From contig QFNE01000016.1 in the NCBI GenBank assembly GCA_003240735.1, positions 1 through 62,866 on the forward strand: a stretch of DNA of 62,866 nt, given 5' to 3'. This document shows positions 53,975 to 61,972 of this stretch, piece by piece (position 1 is the stretch's first letter; the number at the start of each line of letters is the position of its first letter). The DNA comes from Paracoccus denitrificans (lineage in GTDB: Bacteria; Pseudomonadota; Alphaproteobacteria; Rhodobacterales; Rhodobacteraceae). The translations under genes and the position numbers were made by a program. The notes under the pieces were generated by a model that searched no databases, had not been told where the DNA came from, and was given only the letters and a program-made list of their open reading frames with translations.

Positions 53975-56119
53975 ATGCGCCGCGTGTTTAGTGATACCAC
54001 CGCCATTGCCCTGTGCCTTGCCATCGGCATGCCCCATATCGCCCTAGCAGAGCCGGTGAAGCCCCAGCCGGGCGTTCGGCTTGCGCAGGCCGATACCACC
54101 GCCCCCGCCGATGCCCCGACAGCCGCCGATGTCCCCGCTGCGGCCGATGCAGAGCCGCCGAAGCTGCCCCCGAAATCCGAGGCCGCCGCAGCCGCGGACA
54201 AGGCTGCCGACGAAGCCGCCGCCGCGGCACAGGACGCTAAGAATGCCGCCAAGGCGAAAAGCGCCGCCGATGCGGCCGACACAGCCGCCGCGCCGGTCAA
54301 GGCTGATGCTGCTGCCGAGGATGCGGCCAAGGCCGCCGATGACGCCGCAGCCAAGGCGGCTGAAGCCGCAGCCGCAGCCGATCAGGCCGCGACACAGGCC
54401 GACGCGGCACCCGCGCCGAACGCAGATGCTGACGCTGCCGCCACACAAAGCGCCGCCGCCGCGGCCGACGCCGCCGAAGCGGCCAGCGCCGCCGACAAGG
54501 CCGCCGACGATGCCGCCAAGGCAGAGGACGCCGCCGCCGACGCCGCACCCACGCCGCCCCCGGCTGAAAACGTGCCCGCCCCGGTGACCACGGGCGATGC
54601 CCCGGACGCCAAGGCGCTGGAAGACGCGCTGGCCAAGGACGCGGCACCCGGTGCCAAACCCGCCACAGCAGACACCGCCGCACCGGCCACCAAACCGGCG
54701 GCACCCAAGGTCAGCCCGACACCGGACGCAAAGCCGGTCACTGCCGACACCGCCGCCCCTGCTGAAAAGCCGGCGGATACCCCTGACGCGACCGCGCCTG
54801 TCGCCGCACCCGCAAGCCCCGATGCCAAAGCACCCGCCGCCGCGCCCGATGCCGCGCAGTTGGAGGAGGCACTGAAAAACGCGCAGGGCGGTCAGTCGAC
54901 GGCCGCGACCCCTGCCCCGGTGGCCGCACCTGTCGCGGCCCCGGTTGCAGAGACGGCACCTGCGCCGGTTGCCGAAGGGGCTACGTCGCCCGTCATCGAC
55001 GAACAGACCGGAAAGGAAACGGTCGCGGTGCCAGAGGAAAACAGCACCCTGACCGACGCCGCCAAAGCTGCCGCCGCAGAAGCCGCAGCCCCAGTCGCCG
55101 CAGCCCTGACCGAGAACGCCGAGGCCACCGCCCCCGCGCAAGAGGTCAAGATCACCGACGCGAATGCGCGCAGCTCGGCTGACGACTTCGACAGTTCGGT
55201 TTCCGCCGACGACCAGAAGCGGACCGAACGGCGCGAGCGCAATCAGGACATCGCCAAGATCGCTGTGGCCGGTCTGACCGGTCTGGCCGTCGGCAAGATC
55301 CTGTCCGACCGCAGTCAGGTTGCCCTGAACACCGGCGACCGGGTCGTGGTGACCGCGCCCGACGGCAGCCAGCAGGTCCGGAAGGACGACAACGCGCTGC
55401 TGTTCCGCCCCGGCTCGACCGTGAATTCGCAGGACTTTGCGGATGGCTCGTCGCGCACCGTCGTGACGCGCGAAGACGGCAGCCAGGTCGTGACGATCCG
55501 CGACGCAAACATGCGCGTCCTGCGCCGAACGGTGACAAACGCCGATGGCACCACGGTGCCCCTGATCGACGACACGGCGAACGTGCGCCCGGTCGAAGTG
55601 TCGACCTTGCCGCCGGCGGCCCGTCCGATTGTCGTCAGCCAGAACCAGACGCTGAGCGAGAACGAGCTGCGTGACGCGCTGCGCCGCGAATCTGCCGTCG
55701 ACCGCCGGTTTACGCTGGGTCAGATCCGGGACATCGCACAGGTTCGCGCGCTGGTCGCACCGATCGACGTCAACGCGATCACGTTTGACACCGGCTCGGC
55801 CGCGATCAAGCCAGATCAGGCGCAGCAGCTGGCTGGCGTCGGCAAGGCGATTTCCGACATGATCAAGGAAAACCCGCGCGAGATCTTCATGGTAGAAGGT
55901 TACACCGACACTGTGGGCAGCGCCGCGTCGAACCTTGCGCTGTCGGACCGTCGAGCGGAATCGGTCGCGCTGGCGCTGACCGAATACTTCAACGTGCCGC
56001 CGGAAAACATGGTCGTGCAAGGATACGGAGAGCAGTATCTGCGCGTCCCGACCGAAGGCGACGTGCGCGCCAACCGCCGCGCATCGTTGCGCCGGATCAC
56101 CGACCTGCTGGAGCAGTGA
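53975..56119 (+). CDS. OmpA-family outer-membrane protein with long Ala-rich linker
   Basis: This 714-residue protein has a signal peptide (residues 1-25, ending IALAEP), then about 350 residues of low-complexity Ala/Asp/Pro/Lys sequence with AADAA/KAADDAA repeats. A middle part follows with RNQDIAKIAVAGLTGLAVGKIL and a repeated DGS.../REDGSQVVTIRD beta pattern. The carboxy-terminal OmpA peptidoglycan-binding domain (~590-712) has ITFDTGSAAIKPDQAQQL, GYTDTVGSAASNLALSDRRAESV and the arginine motif NRRASLRRI. It probably links the outer membrane to peptidoglycan, the linker spanning the periplasm. A strong terminator follows. Confidence 0.88.
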   Translation: MRRVFSDTTAIALCLAIGMPHIALAEPVKPQPGVRLAQADTTAPADAPTAADVPAAADAEPPKLPPKSEAAAAADKAADEAAAAAQDAKNAAKAKSAADAADTAAAPVKADAAAEDAAKAADDAAAKAAEAAAAADQAATQADAAPAPNADADAAATQSAAAAADAAEAASAADKAADDAAKAEDAAADAAPTPPPAENVPAPVTTGDAPDAKALEDALAKDAAPGAKPATADTAAPATKPAAPKVSPTPDAKPVTADTAAPAEKPADTPDATAPVAAPASPDAKAPAAAPDAAQLEEALKNAQGGQSTAATPAPVAAPVAAPVAETAPAPVAEGATSPVIDEQTGKETVAVPEENSTLTDAAKAAAAEAAAPVAAALTENAEATAPAQEVKITDANARSSADDFDSSVSADDQKRTERRERNQDIAKIAVAGLTGLAVGKILSDRSQVALNTGDRVVVTAPDGSQQVRKDDNALLFRPGSTVNSQDFADGSSRTVVTREDGSQVVTIRDANMRVLRRTVTNADGTTVPLIDDTANVRPVEVSTLPPAARPIVVSQNQTLSENELRDALRRESAVDRRFTLGQIRDIAQVRALVAPIDVNAITFDTGSAAIKPDQAQQLAGVGKAISDMIKENPREIFMVEGYTDTVGSAASNLALSDRRAESVALALTEYFNVPPENMVVQGYGEQYLRVPTEGDVRANRRASLRRITDLLEQ

Positions 56120-56137
56120 AGTCCGGCACTTGAACAG

Positions 56138-56165
56138 GGGCCGCCTTTCGGGGCGGCCCTTTTTC
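56138..56165. terminator. Bidirectional rho-independent terminator
   Basis: GGGCCGCC (56138-56145) pairs with GGCGGCCC (56152-56159) with a 6-nt loop, followed by a T run (TTTTTC). It ends the OmpA-family gene and, because the convergent gene ends at 56165, may serve both. Confidence 0.88.
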
Positions 56166-56668
56166 TATGGGCGGCGCCAGACGGTTCGGACGCTGTCCGT
56201 GCTGTCGATGGCCGCGACCGTTTCGGCCATGTGAAATCCCGGCAGCGCGGTAAAGGCCGATGCCAGCGTCCCCGCCCCAGCCGCGTTCAACGGGATCAAC
56301 AGCGCCTCGCCCCCGTCGGTACGCAGCCGCCAGTGGTCGCGCCCGGACAAGCGCAGCAGCCGGATTTCGGTCAGATCGCGCAGCGCGATTTCGCCACCCA
56401 GCTGATGCGCGCCGTAATAGCGGATCGCGCCCTCCTCGATCTCGACCAGACCGGGGGCCGAGATGTCGCGGGCAAAGCGCGTGCGCCGCGCGGCATCAAT
56501 GCCCCAGACGACCGCGACCCCAAGGATCAGCAGCCCCAGCGGCCAGAACAGCCATCCGCCGCGGGAGATCAGCCAGACACCGACCAGACCCGTTGCCGCC
56601 GCCCAGATCGTCTCTCGCCACGGGCGGACCGCGGCGACCAGTTCGGGACGGATCAGCGACCCCGTCAT
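56165..56668 (-). CDS. Hypothetical membrane protein, PH-like
   Basis: This 167-residue protein has two hydrophobic helices near the front (TIWAAATGLVGVWLI and WLFWPLGLLILGVAVVWGI, residues ~20-58), followed by a beta-rich cytoplasmic domain (LVEIEEGAIRYYGAHQLGGEIALRDLTEIRLLRLSGRDHWRL) that looks like a bacterial PH-type domain. It is the last gene of the leftward TauE-dapE-GNAT operon, starting 1 bp after the GNAT stop. No function is known. Confidence 0.75.
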   Translation of the reverse strand: MTGSLIRPELVAAVRPWRETIWAAATGLVGVWLISRGGWLFWPLGLLILGVAVVWGIDAARRTRFARDISAPGLVEIEEGAIRYYGAHQLGGEIALRDLTEIRLLRLSGRDHWRLRTDGGEALLIPLNAAGAGTLASAFTALPGFHMAETVAAIDSTDSVRTVWRRP

Positions 56669-56669
56669 G

Positions 56670-57089
56670 TCACAAGGGCAGCTTCATCGCACGGTGGGGG
56701 ATGCCCGCATCGTCGAATTCGGGGCCATAAGCCTCAAACCCCAGGCGTTCGTAAAACCCAAGCGCATGGGTCTGCGCGCCAAGGCCCACCTCTCGGATAT
56801 CGCCGCGCTGACGCAGCGTGCCAAGGGCCGCCTGCATCAGCGCAAGGCCCAGCCCCGTGCCGCGCTGTTCGGCCAGCACCGCGACCCGCCCGATCTTGGC
56901 GTGATCGCCGTCGATCAGGATTCGCAACGTGCCGACCGGGCGGTCGTCCAGCGTGGCCAGAAGATGGGTCGCCGTTTCGTCGGCGTCGTCATGTTCCAGT
57001 TCGACCGGGACGTTCTGTTCCTCGACGAAGACCTTGGTGCGGATCTTCATGCAGGCGTCGAGATCTTTGGTTTCCTCGATCCGGATCAT
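56670..57089 (-). CDS. GNAT-family N-acetyltransferase
   Basis: This 139-residue protein is a GNAT acetyltransferase. It begins MIRIEETKDLDACMKIRTKVFVEEQNVP and carries the acetyl-CoA pyrophosphate-binding motif AVLAEQRGTGLGLALM (Q/RxxGxG/A), then LGAQTHALGFYERLGFEAYG. The VFVEEQNVP stretch is typical of the ElaA-like group. Substrate unknown. It overlaps dapE by four bases (ATGA) and so is co-expressed with it. Confidence 0.88.
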   Translation of the reverse strand: MIRIEETKDLDACMKIRTKVFVEEQNVPVELEHDDADETATHLLATLDDRPVGTLRILIDGDHAKIGRVAVLAEQRGTGLGLALMQAALGTLRQRGDIREVGLGAQTHALGFYERLGFEAYGPEFDDAGIPHRAMKLPL

Positions 57090-58246
57090 GCGAAATACCT
57101 TTGCAGGACGGACAGAAAGATCGACTGCAACTGACGGACCTGAGCGGCGGGGACGCGTTCATCGACCTGATGCATGAACTGCCCGACAAGGCCGAATTCC
57201 AGCACCGGGCAATGGTCCTTGACGAACCGCGCGTCCGACGTGCCGCCCGTGGTGGACAAGGCGGGCGTGTGGCCGGTCGCGTCGGTCACGACGTCGCGGA
57301 CCAGATCGACGAAAGGCCCCGGCTCGGTCAGAAACGATTCGCCCGACACGTCGAAGTCGAGCGCGAAGCGCACGCCGGTTTCAGCCTGAACCCGGTCGGC
57401 GTCGTCCTGAAGGCGCGCCATCACGCTTTCGCCGGTATGGCGGTCGTTGAAACGGATGTTGACGACGGCCTGCGCCTTTTCAGGGATCACGTTCGATGCC
57501 GGGTTGCCGACGTCGAACGACGTGACCTGAAGGCCGGACCCATCGAAATGCTCGGTTGCCTCATCAAAGGGCTGTGCCGTCCAGTCGCGCAGCAGCGCCA
57601 GCAGCGCGTGCACAGGGTTATTGGCCCGATGGGGATAGGCGGCGTGCCCCTGAACGCCGGTCGCGGTGATCTTGGTCGTGATGCTGCCGCGACGGCCGAT
57701 CTTGATCATCTCGCCCATGAAGGACGGGTTCGATGGCTCGGCCACAATGCAGACATCCATGTTTTCGCCCTGCGCGTCCATCCAGTCCAGAATGGCGGTG
57801 GTGCCGTCCTTGCCCGCAGCCTCTTCGTCGCCGGTGATGGTCAGGATCACGGCGCCGTCGGGCGGCGTTTGCGTCACGAAATCGATCGCAGCCGCGACAA
57901 AGGCCGCGACGCCTGATTTCATGTCGGTGGCGCCCCGGCCCCAGATGACGCCGTCAAGCTCGACCCCGGAAAAGGGCGGGTGGGTCCAGCTTGCCGGATC
58001 GCCGGGTGGGACGACATCTGTGTGGCCGTTAAAGCCAAAGCTGCGGGCCGCGTCCTTGGCCCCCCAGCGCGCAAACAGGTTCGGTGTCCCGTTCCGGTCG
58101 ACGCGGTGACATTCAAAGCCCGCAGGCTCCAGCAGCGCCTGCAGCAGTTGCAGGGCGCCGCCTTCCGCGGGGGTCACGGATGGACAGCGGATCAGGCGAG
58201 CGGTCAGGTCGGCGGCGTCGGTCGGGGAATGGGTCATGGGGGTCAT
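57086..58246 (-). CDS. dapE: Succinyl-diaminopimelate desuccinylase
   Basis: DapE is a two-metal M20 hydrolase that removes succinate from N-succinyl-LL-diaminopimelate in lysine and peptidoglycan precursor synthesis. The metal ligands are seen in SFGFNGHTDVVPPGD, WGRGATDMKSG, ITGDEEAAGKDGT (catalytic glutamate), VAEPSNP and the carboxy GQFMHQVDERVP. Length, 386 residues, is normal. The first ATG overlaps the stop of the upstream TauE-like gene; an alternative ATG lies three codons in. Confidence 0.95.
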   Translation of the reverse strand: MTPMTHSPTDAADLTARLIRCPSVTPAEGGALQLLQALLEPAGFECHRVDRNGTPNLFARWGAKDAARSFGFNGHTDVVPPGDPASWTHPPFSGVELDGVIWGRGATDMKSGVAAFVAAAIDFVTQTPPDGAVILTITGDEEAAGKDGTTAILDWMDAQGENMDVCIVAEPSNPSFMGEMIKIGRRGSITTKITATGVQGHAAYPHRANNPVHALLALLRDWTAQPFDEATEHFDGSGLQVTSFDVGNPASNVIPEKAQAVVNIRFNDRHTGESVMARLQDDADRVQAETGVRFALDFDVSGESFLTEPGPFVDLVRDVVTDATGHTPALSTTGGTSDARFVKDHCPVLEFGLVGQFMHQVDERVPAAQVRQLQSIFLSVLQRYFA

Positions 58247-59004
58247 ATCACCTCAAAGCCTTGGCGGATCAGGTTCAGGGCCGTCAGAACCAGCAGGATC
58301 AGGGTCCAGCGCCGAAACTGCGCCAGATCCAGCCGGCCCTGCAACACATACCCCAGTTGCATGCCCAGAACGGCCGGGATGACCATCAGAAGCGCCAGTG
58401 GAATCGTCTGCGCGTTCAGAACGCCCGACGTCAGGTGCGCGACCGCGAGCGTCGCCGCGCCGATCAGGAAAACCACGCCCTGCACGCGGATCTGTTCCAA
58501 CTTGGACGCGCCGACCGACAGCAGGTAAACGATCAACGGCGGCCCCCAGATGCCCGAAATCCCGCCATACAGGCCGCCAACGATGCCCGTCACCACCTCG
58601 GCCCGGCGGCGGTGATGGACCGGAATGATCAGCGGGCGGCCCGACATCTGCCACAGCGCGAAGGCCAGGATCGGAATCCCCAGCGCCAAATACATCACAC
58701 CTTGGGGGATCACGGTGGCGAATGGGGCCGACACAAAAATAAAGATCATCACGGCGCCGATATGCCAGCGGTAATCGCGCACGGTCTGGACGAACGGGCC
58801 CATCCCGTCGCGTCCGGCCTGCTGGATGTTGGTGATCAACACCGACGGAATCAGCAGCGCCAGCGCCACCTGGGCGGGCAGGAACGCGCTGAAAGCCGAC
58901 ATCATGATCATCGGCATCGCAAAGCCGATGGCCCCCTTGATGACGCCTGATGCCAGTGTCACCAGCAGCGCCATGATGATGTGAGTAAGATCGAGTCCGG
59001 CCAT
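58243..59004 (-). CDS. TauE/SafE-family membrane transporter
   Basis: This 253-residue inner-membrane protein belongs to the TauE/SafE sulfite/anion exporter family. It has about eight hydrophobic helices, the repeated family motifs GVIKGAIGFAMPMI and GGLYGGISGIWGPPLIVYLL, and a terminal helix LILLVLTALNLI. The start is taken as ATG 59004 (MAGLDLTH), since the upstream extension is not membrane-like. Its stop overlaps dapE, making it the first gene of the leftward operon. Substrate is unknown. Confidence 0.88.
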   Translation of the reverse strand: MAGLDLTHIIMALLVTLASGVIKGAIGFAMPMIMMSAFSAFLPAQVALALLIPSVLITNIQQAGRDGMGPFVQTVRDYRWHIGAVMIFIFVSAPFATVIPQGVMYLALGIPILAFALWQMSGRPLIIPVHHRRRAEVVTGIVGGLYGGISGIWGPPLIVYLLSVGASKLEQIRVQGVVFLIGAATLAVAHLTSGVLNAQTIPLALLMVIPAVLGMQLGYVLQGRLDLAQFRRWTLILLVLTALNLIRQGFEVI

Positions 59005-59192
59005 TTCGGGCACACCGTGGACGATCCGGACGGCGACAGCAAGGGTACTGCAGTGCACCGGATATGACCCTTTATGTTGCTTGGCGGCAACGACGGTTCC
59101 GTGATCTGCAGGTGTGGTGAACACTTGGACAGACTTCGGTGTTAACAGCCTTGACCTGCCGAATTGCCGACTTGAACCGGGGACCTTCGATC

Positions 59193-59663
59193 ATGAACAC
59201 CGTTTTTCGTTTGACCGCTGCGCTGGCCGCGCTGGCTGGTCTTGCCGCCTGTGAACCTGCCCAGCCCACTGGCCCCGCGACGGGCTTTGAAGGCGGCGTG
59301 CCTTACGGCACCTATGCGTTGGTCGGGTTCGGCAAGGAAGCCGTGCCGACGCGCGACGCCCGCATCCGTTTGCAACCGAACGAAGTTTCGGGCACCGGCC
59401 CGTGCAACAACTTCGTCGGCACCAACGCCCAAAAGCTGCCGGCCATCCAGATGACCACGATCAAATGGACCGACGTCACCTGCAACAAGCACAAGGGCTT
59501 TGAGCAGCGCTTCTTCCAGGCCGTCGCCCAGTCGCAGCAGGCGGTCTGGGAAGGTGGCGTGCTGAAGATCATCGGCCCGACCTACATGACGCTGGAGCGT
59601 GTCGAGGACGAGAGCTTCTACGTCCCCGACAACGTCGCCCCTCCCGGGATGATCGTTCAGTAA
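59193..59663 (+). CDS. META/HslJ-like lipoprotein
   Basis: This 156-residue protein starts with a lipoprotein signal (NTVFRLTAALAALAGLAAC), lipidated at Cys20. The mature part resembles META/HslJ domains: PYGTYALVGFGKEAVPTRDARIRLQPNEVSGTGPCNNFVGTN, with the GTGPCNNF motif typical of META domains, then MTLERV. HslJ proteins are linked to heat shock or novobiocin tolerance. The ATG at 59193 is preferred because it gives a clean signal peptide. It is divergent from the TauE-like gene and followed by a terminator. Confidence 0.82.
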   Translation: MNTVFRLTAALAALAGLAACEPAQPTGPATGFEGGVPYGTYALVGFGKEAVPTRDARIRLQPNEVSGTGPCNNFVGTNAQKLPAIQMTTIKWTDVTCNKHKGFEQRFFQAVAQSQQAVWEGGVLKIIGPTYMTLERVEDESFYVPDNVAPPGMIVQ

Positions 59664-59686
59664 GCTGGGTCGCTCAGCAAGATCAG

Positions 59687-59713
59687 GGGGCCGCCATTGT
59701 GCGGCCCCTTTTT
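59687..59713. terminator. Bidirectional rho-independent terminator
   Basis: GGGGCCGC (59687-59694) pairs with GCGGCCCC (59701-59708) with a 6-nt loop, followed by TTTTTC. It lies between the convergent lipoprotein and recO genes. Confidence 0.9.
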
Positions 59714-59716
59714 CGT

Positions 59717-60439
59717 TCAGGGTGCAGGGTCGCGGCGTAGCTGCGCGAGAAGCCGGTCGCGCGCGGGTGGGATCGGTTTGCCGATCTGATCTTCAGCCAT
59801 GCGGGCATTCATGAACCAGCCGGTCAGGGCCAGCGCCTGCGCCAGCCCCGCCCCGTCGACCGGCGGACCGCCCAGAAGTTCGGGCAGCGGCAACAGCCGG
59901 TCTGCCCATTTCCCTGCCCCTGCGGCCGTCACGGCGTGACCGGTGCGCGGACTGACAAAGGCCAGTCCGTCGCGCGCGCCGGTGACGGCGCAGCGATCAA
60001 GGGACAGACCAAAGCCCATCTCTTCCAGCAGCAAAAGCTCCCACCGCAGGTAGTCTGCGCCCCATCCGGGGGTGGACATGCGGTCAAGCAGCGTTTCCGT
60101 CGCGTCATGCAGGCGGGGGTGCGGGTCGTGTTCAGGCAGGGACCAGACGATCAGCGCAGTGACCGCGTTCAGCGCGGCCAGCGTCGTGCGATTGTCCATC
60201 AGGTGCGCGCGGGACAGGCCCGGTTCAGGCGTAAAGGTTCCCAGCTGGTCGTGCAGCCGCGCCCGCCAGCGCAGGTCCAGCCGGTTGCCGGGTTGCAGCA
60301 TCGGTCCACGTCGCTTGCCGGCCCCACCCGGCACCAACCCCGACAGAACCCCCGCGTCCCGCGACAGCACGGTCAGGATCACGGCGTTTTCGCCGTGGGT
60401 GCGTCGCGCCAGAACCGTGCCCTCGCCCGCCCATTCCAT
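59717..60439 (-). CDS. recO: DNA repair protein RecO
   Basis: RecO anneals single strands and, with RecR, loads RecA in gap repair. The 240-residue protein has the OB-fold start EWAGEGTVLARRTHGENAVILTVLSRDAGVLSGLVPGGAGKRRGPMLQPGNRL, then the helical domain with YLRWELLLLEEMGFGLSLDRCAVTG. The usual zinc-binding cysteine set of many RecO proteins is reduced to one cysteine. ATG 60439 is used; a TTG lies two codons upstream. It follows the VOC gene closely in the dnaN-recF run. Confidence 0.9.
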   Translation of the reverse strand: MEWAGEGTVLARRTHGENAVILTVLSRDAGVLSGLVPGGAGKRRGPMLQPGNRLDLRWRARLHDQLGTFTPEPGLSRAHLMDNRTTLAALNAVTALIVWSLPEHDPHPRLHDATETLLDRMSTPGWGADYLRWELLLLEEMGFGLSLDRCAVTGARDGLAFVSPRTGHAVTAAGAGKWADRLLPLPELLGGPPVDGAGLAQALALTGWFMNARMAEDQIGKPIPPARDRLLAQLRRDPAP

Positions 60440-60446
60440 CAGCAAA

Positions 60447-60878
60447 TCACGGCAGGGTCAGCGCGCCGTCGTCCGAAAGCGGCCAGAACGGGTTATGCGC
60501 GATTTCCCAGACATGGCCGTCTGGATCGGCGAAGTAGCCTGAATAGCCGCCCCAGAACACTGCCTCGGGTCGTTTGAGGGGCGTCCCTCCGGCGTCGATC
60601 GCCGCCTGCCAGACGGCGTCGGCCTCGGCCGGATCGGCGCAGTTCTGGGCCAGCGTGACGGCACCGGTGCCAAGTGCCGCGCCGGGTCGCCCCTGATCGG
60701 CCGCAAGGTCCGATTGCGAAAACAGGGCCAGCGCGCTGCCGAGCATCTGGAAAAAGACGACGCCCTGATCTTCGGGTGTTGGACGCGGAGTCCAACCCCA
60801 CGCGCGATAGAACGCCGTGGCGCGGGACAGGTCCGCCACGCCAAGGGTGATCAGGGTGACACGCTGACGGGGATACAT
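60447..60878 (-). CDS. VOC-superfamily (glyoxalase-like) protein
   Basis: This 143-residue protein is a vicinal-oxygen-chelate fold protein: TLITLGVADLSRATAFYRAWGWTP, GVVFFQMLGSALALFSQSDLA, then GTPLKRPEAVFWGGYSGYFADPDGHVWEIAHNPFWPL. The final motif (YFADPDGHVWE) is diagnostic. Substrate is unknown; such proteins include dioxygenases and resistance proteins. The ATG at 60878 has an AGGA site provided by the recF end. It lies between recF and recO. Confidence 0.88.
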   Translation of the reverse strand: MYPRQRVTLITLGVADLSRATAFYRAWGWTPRPTPEDQGVVFFQMLGSALALFSQSDLAADQGRPGAALGTGAVTLAQNCADPAEADAVWQAAIDAGGTPLKRPEAVFWGGYSGYFADPDGHVWEIAHNPFWPLSDDGALTLP

Positions 60879-60880
60879 CG

Positions 60881-61972
60881 TCAATCCTTTGCTTCGGCGA
60901 CGGACGCATCGCCCTGACGGGAAACATGGACAAAGGCCGCCTGTCCATCAAGCGCGTCGAAAAGCTCTCTCCCGGTGCCGGTCAGAAAGGCCTGACCGGG
61001 AAGGGCCAGCACCTCGGCATAAAGGGCGGCGCGGCGGTCCTGGTCCAGATGGGCCGCGACTTCGTCCAGCAGAAGGATGGGGCGTTCGTCCGACAGCGCG
61101 CGCGCGTTGGCAAGAATCAGGGACAACAGAAGGGCCTTCTGCTCTCCGGTCGAACTCAGCGCGGCGGGCATGTTCTGGGGGCCCCATGTGGCGCCCAGAT
61201 CGGCGCGGTGGGGGCCGTTCAGGGTGCGCCCGGCCATCAGGTCGCGCGGACGCAGATGCGCCAGACGCGCGGCGATGCTTTCAGGGTCAGGATCGTCGGC
61301 GTGGCCCTCGCCCGGCAGCAGGGTCAGGGTGGCCGCTGGGAATGTCGTCTCGGCCCCCGCCTGCGCGGCCGCGATGCGCGCGATGGCGGTTAGGCGGTTC
61401 GCGGTCAGCGCCGCCCCCGCATCCGCCATCTGGGATTCGAGCGCGCGGTACCAGCCGTCATCCGTCACCTGATCGCGCAGCAGGCGGTTGCGTTCACGCA
61501 TCGCCTTTTCATAGGTCAGCGCGGCGTCGGCGTGGTCGGGGCGAAAGGACAGCGTCACGCGGTCCAGAAAACGGCGGCGGATGTCAGGGGCATCGGTCCA
61601 CAGCCGGTCCATCTGCGGGGTCAGCCAGATGATCCGCGCCATGCGGCCCAAGGCCACCTGCGGTGCCGGCTTGTCATCGATCACCACATCGCGGGTCTGG
61701 CCGGGCAGTGCGGCGGTCTGGACGATGCTGTCGCCCAGTGTGGCACGGATCCGCCAGCCGGCGTCCGGGCCCTGCCGCGCCTGATCGGGGGCGGCAGCGT
61801 TGCGCAGGCCGCGCCCGGGGGACAGCATCGACACGGCTTCCAGCACGTTGGTCTTGCCAGCCCCGTTGTCGCCGTAAAGCGCAACGGGCCGGCCGTCAGG
61901 GGACAGATCGCAGCGTGGCCACGACCGGAATTGCGCCAGCGAAAGATGCGACAGCAGCGGCGTTGGTGTCAC
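60881..61972 (-). CDS. recF: DNA replication/repair protein RecF
   Basis: RecF is an SMC-like ATPase that directs RecOR to gaps. The 363-residue protein has Walker A GDNGAGKTN (residues ~34-42), the signature LSSTGEQKALLLSLILA and Walker B PILLLDEVAAHLD, with D-loop HLDQDRR. The start is GTG 61972, overlapping the dnaN stop (GTGA). The dnaN-recF order is the classical arrangement next to dnaA, so the chromosome origin may be close on the right. Confidence 0.96.
   Translation of the reverse strand: MTPTPLLSHLSLAQFRSWPRCDLSPDGRPVALYGDNGAGKTNVLEAVSMLSPGRGLRNAAAPDQARQGPDAGWRIRATLGDSIVQTAALPGQTRDVVIDDKPAPQVALGRMARIIWLTPQMDRLWTDAPDIRRRFLDRVTLSFRPDHADAALTYEKAMRERNRLLRDQVTDDGWYRALESQMADAGAALTANRLTAIARIAAAQAGAETTFPAATLTLLPGEGHADDPDPESIAARLAHLRPRDLMAGRTLNGPHRADLGATWGPQNMPAALSSTGEQKALLLSLILANARALSDERPILLLDEVAAHLDQDRRAALYAEVLALPGQAFLTGTGRELFDALDGQAAFVHVSRQGDASVAEAKD

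Noticed and set aside
54044..56020. A 658-codon leftward open frame opposite the OmpA-family gene.
   Set aside because: Gly/Arg/Cys-rich mirror of Ala-rich codons; no protein features.
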